Shown here: in pieces, positions 1-6,278 of the stretch
How the letters are laid out: the number at the start of each line of letters is the position of its first letter
How positions within the stretch are numbered: the stretch's first letter is position 1
NCBI GenBank assembly: GCA_945895265.1
Contig: CAMDEF010000071.1
Coordinates: 1 to 13,781 of the forward strand
Length of the DNA stretch: 13,781 nucleotides
Source of the DNA: Bordetella parapertussis
GTDB lineage: Bacteria > Pseudomonadota > Gammaproteobacteria > Burkholderiales > Burkholderiaceae_B
Direction: 5' to 3'
The notes under the pieces: model-generated
The model's input: only the letters and a program-made list of their open reading frames with translations
Told to the model about the DNA's origin: nothing
The model's database searches: none
Made by a program: the position numbers and the translations under genes

Positions 1-440
1 TCTACACATGAAATCAGAAAGATGAACATCCCTAGCAACATTCCCATCTGCGGGATCCAAAGAGGGATTGGCACCATGCCAGGTGTTTTTTCATCAAAGT
101 CGAAAGATTCCCAGGTCATGTGTCCAACGTGAAAGGTCAAATAAGCCAAAAGCCCGACAGCCATCGCCAAGCAAAGTACGTCATACTTTCTTTTTGTCGA
201 GAGTGAAAAACGATCAATCAGCAACGTGACGCGAACATGTATTCGGTCTCTCAAGGTTGCTGCTAGCCCTAAAAATGACGAGGCAACCATGCAATAGCCG
301 GCAAATTCATCTGCAGACTTGACTGCGATGCCGAATTGACGACCAAACACATTGGCAATGACAAACACGGCGATCAGCACAAAAAACATACCTGCTAAAA
401 CGCCCGCACCATCATAGATTCTATTTAAAACAGCACGCAT
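1..440 (-). CDS. dctQ: TRAP transporter small permease (DctQ family), 3' end outside the window
   Basis: This reading frame starts at an ATG at 438-440 and stays open to base 1, so about 146 residues are visible and the C-terminus is missing. AAGAGG lies five bases before the start codon. The protein has four hydrophobic stretches: near residues 10-32 (GMFFVLIAVFVIANVFGRQF), 43-62 (DEFAGYCMVASSFLGLAATL), about 85-105, and 125 onward. It has the typical DctQ sequence DEFAGY after the first helix and RDRIHVRV before the third. DctQ is the four-helix inner-membrane subunit that partners the large permease DctM and the periplasmic receptor DctP in sodium-driven uptake of C4-dicarboxylates and other organic acids. 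The receptor gene lies divergently next door. The dctM gene would be expected just left of the window. Family assignment is firm; the transported substrate is unknown. Confidence 0.85.
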   Translation of the reverse strand, partial: MRAVLNRIYDGAGVLAGMFFVLIAVFVIANVFGRQFGIAVKSADEFAGYCMVASSFLGLAATLRDRIHVRVTLLIDRFSLSTKRKYDVLCLAMAVGLLAYLTFHVGHMTWESFDFDEKTPGMVPIPLWIPQMGMLLGMFIFLISCV

Positions 441-485
441 GCAAGCCTCTTATTAGGGTGAGTATTTAATGCGCATTTCGGAATA

Positions 486-531
486 CGTTGACAAATTTGA
501 TAGTTTCATGAAACGATGGCTAGTGTCAACG
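486..531. promoter_or_regulatory. Concentric dyad in the dctQ/dctP divergent promoter (candidate operator)
   Basis: A perfect 12-base palindrome GTTTCATGAAAC (503-514) sits exactly in the middle of a second inverted repeat, CGTTGACA (486-493) and TGTCAACG (524-531). Both have their centre at 508.5, with nine unpaired bases on each side between them. The outer arms contain TTGACA, a perfect -35 hexamer on either strand, but no convincing -10 lies 16-18 bases downstream. The site lies between two divergent genes of one transporter, 46 bases from the dctQ start and 71 from the dctP start. The symmetry is seen directly; its use as a regulator-binding site is inference. Confidence 0.55.
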
Positions 532-601
532 CAGAGTGACGTAGAGTGCTCGACGGCATAGTTGGGCGTTTATTTTTATTCAAACAAATATCGGAGACAA
601 C

Positions 602-1582
602 ATGAAACCAGCAGGTCTATTAGGCATTTTCATGTCGCTGGCGATGGCACTTTGTGCAAACGCACAAGCGCAAATCAAATGGGACATGGCCACCCCTTAT
701 TCAGATTCGAACTTTCACACTCAGAACATTCGTCTGTTCGCCGAGGATGTGAAGAAGGCGTCAGGCGGCAAGATTGAAATTTTGGTGCGCTCGAATGGCT
801 CAATGTTCAAGATGCCCGAAATCAAACGCGCTGTGCAATCTGACCAAATCCAGCTTGGTGAAATTTTGCTGTCGGCTTATGCAAACGAAGACCCGATGTT
901 TGAAGTGGACACCATTCCGTTTCTGGTTCAGGGCTATGACCAAGCCAAGAAGTTACATGAGCTGAGTAAGCCGTACATCGATGCGCGCTTGCGCAAAACT
1001 CGTTTGGTGCCGCTATTCTATGTGGCGTGGCCAGGGCAGGGCATCTTAAGTAAAGGGCCTTTTGCAAAAGTCGAAGACATGAAAGGATCGAAGTTTCGCG
1101 CCTCGAGCCCTACCACCGCTAGCTTTGCCACACTGAGTGGCGCTGTGCCCGCAATCATTCAGTCGGCAGAAATTGCTCAGGCATTTTCGACGGGCACCGT
1201 TGATTCAACGATGACTTCAATTGCGACGGTTGTTGAATTACAGGCTTGGCAATTTACAAAATTTTTCTATGATGTGCGCGCCATGCATAGCCGAGATGTG
1301 GTATTCATCAATGAAAAAGCGTTTTCAAGTTTGTCAGACGATTTAAAGAAGGTGGTGTTAGAGGCTGCAGCGAAAGCTGAAACACGTGGCTGGGAAATGA
1401 GCGCCGAAGTGAGCCGTGTGGCCAATGATAAGGCGATATCAAACGGCCTGACGGTACAGGTGGCGAATCCTGCCTTTAACGCGCAACTGCGTGAGATCGG
1501 CCAAAAGATGACGGCTCAATGGGCTGCCAAAGCAGGTGCAGATGGCGATAAATTACTGAAGTCACTTGCAGGCGCAAAATAG
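602..1582 (+). CDS. dctP: TRAP transporter periplasmic substrate-binding protein (DctP family)
   Basis: This 326-residue protein is the usual length for a TRAP receptor. It begins with a signal peptide (hydrophobic core GLLGIFMSLAMALC, probable cleavage near ANAQA at residues 20-24). The mature part starts IKWDMATPYSDSNFHTQN and continues LFAEDVKKASGGKIEI, the classic opening of the DctP fold. Residues 155-215 carry FAKVEDMKGSKFRASSP and AFSTGTVDSTMTSIATV, where FRAS contains the arginine that in this family binds the ligand carboxylate. The start ATG follows GGAGA by five bases; an overlapping ORF starting at 562 in another frame is a shadow. The receptor works with DctQ, encoded divergently to the left. 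The cupin gene 39 bases downstream is probably cotranscribed. The ligand is a carboxylic acid by family, not further defined. Confidence 0.9.
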   Translation: MKPAGLLGIFMSLAMALCANAQAQIKWDMATPYSDSNFHTQNIRLFAEDVKKASGGKIEILVRSNGSMFKMPEIKRAVQSDQIQLGEILLSAYANEDPMFEVDTIPFLVQGYDQAKKLHELSKPYIDARLRKTRLVPLFYVAWPGQGILSKGPFAKVEDMKGSKFRASSPTTASFATLSGAVPAIIQSAEIAQAFSTGTVDSTMTSIATVVELQAWQFTKFFYDVRAMHSRDVVFINEKAFSSLSDDLKKVVLEAAAKAETRGWEMSAEVSRVANDKAISNGLTVQVANPAFNAQLREIGQKMTAQWAAKAGADGDKLLKSLAGAK

Positions 1583-1621
1583 CGCCGTGTTGGTGTTGTC
1601 ATTATTCTTTAGGAGCAATTC

Positions 1622-2044
1622 ATGAGCATTGCTGAAACTGTTTTAAAACCTCAGGTGCCGTCCGGGTGGTTAGATCCGACAAAGTTGCCCAGCAACTTGA
1701 TGTCGCACTATATCGACCCTTCGAAAATGGAGTGGGCACCGTCGAAGTTTCCAGGCATCACGACCAAGGTGTTGTATGCGGATCCTGAGTCAGGCATGTC
1801 AACCATTTTATTTAAAATGGAGCCCGGTGCGATCGTGCCCTTGCATGAGCACACCGCGATTGAACAGACCTATATGCTCGAAGGTAGCTTAGTTGACCAA
1901 GAAGGCGCTGCGCTGCCAGGGCATTTCGTGTGGCGTCCGGGTGGCCACGTTCATCAGGCCTATTCGCCAAACGGTGCCGTGCTGTTGTCGATCTTTATGA
2001 AACCTAACTTGTTTGCGAACGGCACAGAGTTCTTTGTGAAGTAG
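1622..2044 (+). CDS. Single-domain cupin protein (ChrR-like cupin)
   Basis: This is a 140-residue cytoplasmic protein made of one cupin barrel. Motif 1 is PLHEHTAIEQTYMLEGSL (residues 73-90), giving metal ligands H75, H77 and E81. Motif 2 is GHFVWRPGGHVHQ (residues 100-112), giving the third histidine H111, or H109. This layout resembles the ChrR-type cupin of small dioxygenase- or isomerase-like enzymes. The zinc-finger anti-sigma domain of real ChrR is absent, so it is probably an enzyme and not an anti-sigma factor. AGGAG lies six bases before the ATG. The gene follows dctP by 39 bases and is followed by a strong hairpin, so dctP and cupin probably form one transcription unit. A role in processing the imported acid is inference; the reaction cannot be read from sequence. 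Confidence 0.8.
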   Translation: MSIAETVLKPQVPSGWLDPTKLPSNLMSHYIDPSKMEWAPSKFPGITTKVLYADPESGMSTILFKMEPGAIVPLHEHTAIEQTYMLEGSLVDQEGAALPGHFVWRPGGHVHQAYSPNGAVLLSIFMKPNLFANGTEFFVK

Positions 2045-2063
2045 CGCTGCACAGTGGCATTGT

Positions 2064-2092
2064 GGATGGCACGACTTTGCGACGTGCCATCC
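2064..2092. terminator. Perfect 10-bp hairpin between convergent genes, possible terminator
   Basis: GGATGGCACG (2064-2073) pairs perfectly with CGTGCCATCC (2083-2092) around a nine-base loop. It lies 20 bases past the cupin stop and between two converging genes, the usual place for a bidirectional terminator. No real T-run follows on either strand, so it may be a weak or Rho-assisted terminator or an RNA 3' end stabiliser. Confidence 0.5.
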
Positions 2093-2157
2093 GCTTTGGC
2101 TCTAAGACGTTGTTGTGCTCAGCAACGATTCAGTTTCAAAAAAACGTTGTATACAGA

Positions 2158-3030
2158 CTATTTCTCTTTCGAAAGCAACGCTTGCTCAAAGCTACGAATC
2201 TGATTTAACCCTAACGCATTATTCGTTTGCTCAAGCGAAGCCATCTTATCGACCCAGGCGCGTGAGTCTCCGGTTTTTTTCAAGTCAGTCAAAAAGTCAT
2301 CAACAGCCTTGATGGTGAGCCTGACGGTGCTACTCGGAAACAGCGCAATCGCGTAGCCCATTTGTTGTAATTCTTTGGCTGAGCGCAGCGGCGTTAAGCC
2401 AGTTTCAGACATGTTGGCCAATAAGGGGCCCGGCAGTTCGCGACCGATCAGTTCGAGCTCTTCGAGTGATTGCGGACCATCCACAAACAGAACATCTGCA
2501 CCGGCCTCTTTAAATAACTGACAACGGTCAAGCGCCTCTTGGATCCCCATCGGGCCTCGTGCATCGGTACGCGCAACGATGAGTGTGTCTGGATTGTTGC
2601 GGGCTGCGACAGCTGCGCGGATTTTTCTGACGGCAATTTCGCGTGACTCAACAATCTTGTTGTCCATATGTCCGCAGCGCTTAGGCCAGGCTTGATCTTC
2701 AAGCTGGATCGCGGCCACCCCTAGCAGCTCCATGCCTCTGACGGTGCGCACCACGTTGGCTACGTCGCCATACCCTGTATCGCAGTCAACGATCAGAGGG
2801 ATGGATGTGACGCGTCTAATCGCATGGACTGAATCTTCAATGTCAGCATAGGCAATCAAACCGATATCAGGCTCACCGTAACGGGCCGCCGCTGTGGCAT
2901 AGCCGCTGACATACCCAGCCTCAAAACCGGCTGCTTCGATTTGCCTGAGCTCGATGGGTGAGCCCCCGCCCGGAATCACCATAATCTCAGTGTTTAAGAG
3001 GCGTTTACGTAGGGATTGTGCGGGGCTCAT
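2158..3030 (-). CDS. Isocitrate lyase/PEP mutase superfamily C-C lyase (methylisocitrate/dimethylmalate lyase-like)
   Basis: The 290-residue length matches the PrpB/oxaloacetate decarboxylase branch of the superfamily. The barrel motifs are complete: VSGYATAAARYGEPDIG (residues 41-57), the metal-binding DCDTGYGD (82-89), QLEDQ (109-113), the active-site loop PKRCGHM (116-122) with cysteine C119, and VARTDA (152-157). KRCGH is the signature of true C-C lyases (methylisocitrate lyase, 2,3-dimethylmalate lyase). Oxaloacetate decarboxylases and PEP hydrolases of the family lack this cysteine. Family members split 2-alkylmalates or methylisocitrate to pyruvate or succinate products with Mg2+. No prpC or prpD is visible, and a LeuCD-like hydratase is divergent next door. 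An alkylmalate lyase therefore fits better than PrpB. No clear Shine-Dalgarno precedes the ATG. Exact substrate is unknown. Confidence 0.85.
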   Translation of the reverse strand: MSPAQSLRKRLLNTEIMVIPGGGSPIELRQIEAAGFEAGYVSGYATAAARYGEPDIGLIAYADIEDSVHAIRRVTSIPLIVDCDTGYGDVANVVRTVRGMELLGVAAIQLEDQAWPKRCGHMDNKIVESREIAVRKIRAAVAARNNPDTLIVARTDARGPMGIQEALDRCQLFKEAGADVLFVDGPQSLEELELIGRELPGPLLANMSETGLTPLRSAKELQQMGYAIALFPSSTVRLTIKAVDDFLTDLKKTGDSRAWVDKMASLEQTNNALGLNQIRSFEQALLSKEK

Positions 3031-3078
3031 TGTTTGTCAGTCATTTGTGGGTAATATGCAAATATACTTGACATTTTG

Positions 3079-3106
3079 CCCGCCCTAAACGGCGAGGGTT
3101 TACGCG
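3079..3106. repeat. 28-bp hairpin repeat, copy 1
   Basis: This 28-base segment matches 11583-11610 at 26 of 28 positions. Read on the minus strand it folds as CTCGCC, six-base loop, GGCGGG. It resembles the subterminal hairpin at the right end of IS200/IS605-type elements, but no transposase or TnpB is nearby. It lies in the divergent promoter region between the lyase and the hydratase. Confidence 0.6.
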
Positions 3107-3124
3107 TCAATCTCATTCATACAC

Positions 3125-3152
3125 AGGCAGCAGTGGCGCGCGCGGGCTGCCT
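3125..3152 (+). promoter_or_regulatory. Hairpin in the hydratase leader, just before the ribosome binding site
   Basis: AGGCAGC (3125-3131) pairs perfectly with GCTGCCT (3146-3152) around a GC-rich 14-base loop containing alternating GCGCGCGCG. The Shine-Dalgarno AGGAG (3157-3161) of the large hydratase subunit begins four bases after the stem. The position would allow translational control, but this is inference. Confidence 0.35.
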
Positions 3153-3166
3153 CACCAGGAGATGTC

Positions 3167-4456
3167 ATGGGCTTCACGATGACAGAAAAAATATTCGCAG
3201 TCCATGCACAATCAGGGCAGGCCCGTGCCGGAGACATTGAGATTCTTACCCCTGATGTGGTGTTACTCAATGACACAAGTGGCACGATTACCGTCGAACA
3301 ATTAAGAAAGATGGGTGTTGATCGTCTGTTTGATTCTGAAAAAGTCGTCTTGGTAGCCGACCACTTTTCACCCCCAAAAGATGTCACAAGCGCCGACGCC
3401 ATTAATTTGTTAAGAGGCTTTGGCAATAAGTTTGGGATTAAAAATTTCTACGAATCCGGTCGCCATGGGATCGAGCATGCGCTGTTGCCCGAGCTCGGTA
3501 AGGTTGGCCCTGGCGGCTTGATCTTTGGTGCAGATTCTCATACCTGTACCGCTGGCGCCTTAAACGCGTGCGGGGTAGGGTTTGGGTCAACCGATCTGGC
3601 GGGTGTGATTGCTACCGGCGAGCTGTGGGTCAAAGTGCCGCGCTCAATCAGGGTTGATTTCGTTGGCCAGCCCGGGCGCTTTGTCACAGGCAAAGACATC
3701 ATTTTGAGCCTGATTGCAAAAATCGGTGTCGATGGTGCTTTAAATGCCGCGCTTGAGTTTGGTGGCAGCGGTTTGGCAAACCTGAATATCGACGAGCGCA
3801 TGGCGATTGCAAACATGGCAGTCGAAGCGGGCGCTGACACCTGTGTGTTTGAGTATGACGAGCAGGTGGCGCAGTACATCGCACAGTCTGGGTGGGCCGC
3901 CCGGCAGCCCGTCATGCCCGACGCCGATGCCGACTATCTTGCGCGTCATACGATTGATCTGCAGCAGTTGACCCCCTTGGTGGCAGCGCCGCCGTCACCT
4001 GCCAATGGCTTACCGGTTGCCCAGGTCTCCGAAACCATCGTGCATCAAGTCTATATTGGCAATTGCTCAAATGGCACCATCACCGATTTGAGGCAGGCTG
4101 CCCAAGTTTTGAAGGGCCAGACGATTGCCCCAAATGTCAGGCTAATTGTCGTGCCCGCCACCAGTGCGATCTATCGGCAAGCCGCACGTGAGGGCCTGCT
4201 TGAGATCTTGTCGGCCGCGGGTGCCGGCATCTCGTTGCCAACTTGCGGCGCATGCTTTGGTGGCCACATGGGTATCTTGGCCGCGGGCGAAGCCGCGATC
4301 TCTACGACAAACCGAAATTTTAGAGGGCGCATGGGTCACGCTGACGCCAAGGTCTATCTGGCCAACGCCTGGGTGGCTGCCGCGGCAGCTGTTGCAGGCA
4401 AAATCGTTGATCCGCTTAGCGTTGCCCCACAGGCAGGCAGAAAGGAGCTCGTATGA
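3167..4456 (+). CDS. Aconitase-family hydro-lyase, large subunit (LeuC/homoaconitase/dimethylmaleate hydratase-like)
   Basis: This 429-residue protein has the length of the short, archaeal-type LeuC/HacA branch and not the roughly 466-residue biosynthetic enterobacterial LeuC. The three [4Fe-4S] cysteines are present: C300 in IGNCSNG, and C360 and C363 in LPTCGACFGG. The active-site stretches GADSHTCTAGALNACGVGFG (121-140) and NRNFRGRMGH (382-391) are also present. Such enzymes move water across a C=C bond of a dicarboxylate as a heterodimer with a LeuD-like subunit, encoded next with an ATGA overlap. AGGAG five bases upstream supports the ATG at 3167 over the in-frame ATG at 3179. No leuA or leuB is nearby; neighbours are a C-C lyase and transporters. 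A catabolic dehydratase or hydratase is thus more likely than leucine synthesis. Dimethylmaleate, citraconate or similar are candidate substrates only. Confidence 0.88.
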   Translation: MGFTMTEKIFAVHAQSGQARAGDIEILTPDVVLLNDTSGTITVEQLRKMGVDRLFDSEKVVLVADHFSPPKDVTSADAINLLRGFGNKFGIKNFYESGRHGIEHALLPELGKVGPGGLIFGADSHTCTAGALNACGVGFGSTDLAGVIATGELWVKVPRSIRVDFVGQPGRFVTGKDIILSLIAKIGVDGALNAALEFGGSGLANLNIDERMAIANMAVEAGADTCVFEYDEQVAQYIAQSGWAARQPVMPDADADYLARHTIDLQQLTPLVAAPPSPANGLPVAQVSETIVHQVYIGNCSNGTITDLRQAAQVLKGQTIAPNVRLIVVPATSAIYRQAAREGLLEILSAAGAGISLPTCGACFGGHMGILAAGEAAISTTNRNFRGRMGHADAKVYLANAWVAAAAAVAGKIVDPLSVAPQAGRKELV

Positions 4457-5004
4457 ACGGTGCAACCGCCAGCGCTTCAACCATTAGCGGCACAGCCATG
4501 AGCGGTATCGCTGGCAGCACCGCACGAACGATCCATCTGTACGGGGCAAACATCGACACCGATGTGATTTTGCCTGGCAAATATCTCAATCTGTACAAGC
4601 CCGAAGAACTCGGCCCCCACTGCCTAGAAGGTCTCGATCCAAGTTTTATCCAACGCGTACGCCCCGGCGATGTCATCATTGCTGGCAGTAATTTTGGAAC
4701 AGGCTCTTCAAGAGAACATGCCCCCATTGCCATTAAAGCGGCCGGGATCTCGTGCATTATTGCCACGAGCTTTGCCCGTATTTTTTATCGTAATGCGATC
4801 AACATCGGGCTACCTGTTTTTGAATGCGCAGACATCGTTGCCGCAGTAAAAAGCGGGGATACCATTGAGGCAGACATCGCAAAGGGGCGGTTCACGGTTA
4901 ATGGCGTAGTCTTTCAAGCCAAGCCGTTTCCACCGTACATACAAGACATTATCAATGCCGGGGGGCTTGTTCCATTCGTTAGCAGGCAACTCAAACAGAC
5001 TTGA
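4453..5004 (+). CDS. Aconitase-family hydro-lyase, small subunit (LeuD-like)
   Basis: This 183-residue LeuD-type swivelling domain begins at an ATG that overlaps the large-subunit stop as ATGA, with AAAGGAG six bases upstream. Core motifs are IDTDVILPGKYL (34-45), GSNFGTGSSREHAPIAIK (78-95) and FYRNAINIGLPVFEC (111-125). The specificity loop that reads YLVM in isopropylmalate isomerases and YLRT or similar in homoaconitases reads YLNL here (44-47), which suggests another substrate. The first 25 residues, rich in Ala, Ser, Gly and Thr, are an unusual low-complexity extension; an internal ATG at 4498 would remove most of it. The last 13 codons (GLVPFVSRQLKQT) lie inside the first copy of a tandem DNA repeat that continues past the stop. 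Confidence 0.88.
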   Translation: MNGATASASTISGTAMSGIAGSTARTIHLYGANIDTDVILPGKYLNLYKPEELGPHCLEGLDPSFIQRVRPGDVIIAGSNFGTGSSREHAPIAIKAAGISCIIATSFARIFYRNAINIGLPVFECADIVAAVKSGDTIEADIAKGRFTVNGVVFQAKPFPPYIQDIINAGGLVPFVSRQLKQT

Positions 5005-5166
5005 AGCATTAATTGCCAGATACCGGCTTGTTCCATTCGTTAGCAGGTAACGACTTAGCAAGCAGCGCAAACAGATTTGAATCATTACGAGATACCAGCT
5101 GGTTCCAATCGTCAGCAGGCAACGACTTAGCAGGTCACTCAAACAGACGTGAAGCATTACCAGTTA
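4965..5166. repeat. Three-copy tandem repeat starting inside the 3' end of the small-subunit gene
   Basis: Copies begin at 4965, 5026 and 5098, with periods of 61 and 72 bases, and end near 5166. All share a GCTTGTTCCATTCGTTAGCAGG-like head (one or a few changes per copy) and a CAAACAG...TGAA.CATTA tail. The first copy lacks 11-12 bases (GACTTAGCA and neighbours) present in copies 2 and 3. Copy 1 encodes the LeuD-like C-terminus GLVPFVSRQLKQT. Copies 2 and 3 are past the stop but stay open in another frame, where they read as a 24-residue peptide repeat containing SAGNDLA or SLAGNDLA. The block fills most of the gap before the tctC gene. It probably arose by duplication of the gene end; function is unknown. 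Confidence 0.85.
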
Positions 5167-5207
5167 CATTTAAGATTAAAAAATCAGTCATTCAATAAGG
5201 AAACAAC

Positions 5208-6203
5208 ATGCTAGAAAAATTCATGAAACATACGCTTCGCGCGGCGTTCTCTTTTTTGGGGCTGACGCTGATTGCAGCCTCTACGACAGTGTTGGCTCAA
5301 AACACTTATCCGAATAAGTCGATTCGACTGATTGTGCCTTTTGCTCCAGGCGGCGTCACCGATACAAGTGGTCGTTTAATTGCAGAGCAACTATCACGTC
5401 GTATCGGTCAATCTATCATTGTTGAAAACAAAGCAGGCGCCTCAGGCAACATCGGTGCGGCGATGGTTGCCAACTCTGAGCCCGATGGCTACACCTTAGT
5501 GCTTGGCTTTGACGGCACCATCGTGATCAACCCGCATGTGTTTACGTCAATGCCTTTAGATACGCTTAAAGATCTGACGCCGATCGGCAAGATCGGCGAA
5601 ACCATCTTGATTCTGTTGGCGTATCCAAAATTCGAAGCGCAAACACTGCAAGAGGTGATTGCCTTATCAAAGCAACCCGGCCAAGTGATTAATTTTGGCT
5701 CATCTGGTGTTGCAAGCCCACAGCATATTGCTGTCGAATTGCTCAATCAACGCACTGGCTCAAAACTTGTACACGTGCCTTATAAAGGCGGTGGTCAAGC
5801 CATGATCGATGTGCAAGCAGGCGTGATCCCACTTGTCTTTACCGCGGTGGCTGGCGGCCTGCCGCATGTCAAAAGTGGCCGACTCAAAGCGATCGCCGTG
5901 TCAAGCGAAAAGCGTGCGTCGTCTTTACCTGATGTCCCAACCTTTATTGAAAGCGGTATCAAAGACTTTGTGGCCAGTGGTTGGGTAGGCATTTTTGCAC
6001 CCACTAAAGTGCCACGCCCTGTGATCGACTATCTCAACAAAGAACTCAACGCAGTCTTATCTGCGCCTGACGTGATCACTAGACTGAATACGCTTGGGAT
6101 TGAAGCCTCACCGGGCACGCCAGAAAAATTCAGCAAAGAAATCGCAGCAGATTTCAAACGCTATGGCGATGTGATTAAAGCGGCCGGTATCAAGGCTGAA
6201 TAG
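5208..6203 (+). CDS. Tripartite tricarboxylate transporter receptor (TctC/Bug family)
   Basis: This 331-residue periplasmic binding protein has a signal peptide (charged KHTLR, core AAFSFLGLTLIAAS, cleavage near VLAQ at residue 31). The canonical Bug opening YPNKSIRLIVPFAPGG (34-49) follows, then TDTSGRLIAEQL, ENKAGASGNIGA (78-89) and PDGYTL. Further family marks are VPYKGGGQAMIDV, IPLVFTA and GRLKAIAVS. In the family, the two loops around PGG.TD and AG.GN bind carboxylate ligands. AAGGAAA six to seven bases before the ATG supports this start; the internal ATG at 5223 is less well placed. No tctA or tctB membrane gene is in the window, so it may serve a transporter encoded elsewhere, as is common for orphan Bug proteins. 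It is probably cotranscribed with the hydratase genes. Confidence 0.92.
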   Translation: MLEKFMKHTLRAAFSFLGLTLIAASTTVLAQNTYPNKSIRLIVPFAPGGVTDTSGRLIAEQLSRRIGQSIIVENKAGASGNIGAAMVANSEPDGYTLVLGFDGTIVINPHVFTSMPLDTLKDLTPIGKIGETILILLAYPKFEAQTLQEVIALSKQPGQVINFGSSGVASPQHIAVELLNQRTGSKLVHVPYKGGGQAMIDVQAGVIPLVFTAVAGGLPHVKSGRLKAIAVSSEKRASSLPDVPTFIESGIKDFVASGWVGIFAPTKVPRPVIDYLNKELNAVLSAPDVITRLNTLGIEASPGTPEKFSKEIAADFKRYGDVIKAAGIKAE

Positions 6204-6278
6204 ACCGTGCGATTTGACCGAGTATTGCCGAACAGATAGGCGCAACGATCAAGCTTGCGCTCACTTTAAGGGGAGAAC

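Noticed and set aside
488..493. TTGACA as the -35 box of the dctP promoter
   Set aside because: No acceptable -10 hexamer lies 16-18 bases downstream; it is better explained as an arm of the dyad.
2158..3030. PrpB of the methylcitrate cycle
   Set aside because: The motif set would allow it, but prpC, prpD/acnD and prpR are absent and the neighbour is a LeuCD-like enzyme. Left open as a less likely alternative.
3068..3073. TTGACA as a -35 box for the hydratase operon
   Set aside because: The bases 17 downstream are GC-rich (GGCGAG), inside the hairpin repeat, and cannot serve as -10.
4142..4487. ORFs of more than 110 codons on both strands over the hydratase junction
   Set aside because: They lie inside or across well-supported LeuC and LeuD-like frames and have arginine- and histidine-rich shadow compositions without any motif.
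3167..5004. Biosynthetic leuCD (leucine pathway)
   Set aside because: The context lacks leuA and leuB, the large subunit is of the short type, and a C-C lyase is adjacent. The large-small pairing alone does not prove leucine synthesis.
4965..5166. CRISPR-like array
   Set aside because: The three units are adjacent diverged tandem copies with no unique spacers between conserved repeats, and no cas genes are present.
5013..5198. 61-codon ORF over the tandem repeat, upstream of tctC
   Set aside because: It starts with TTG, has no ribosome site, and its whole sequence is the repeat read in a shifted frame. The repeat peptide is mentioned as an observation, not annotated as a gene.
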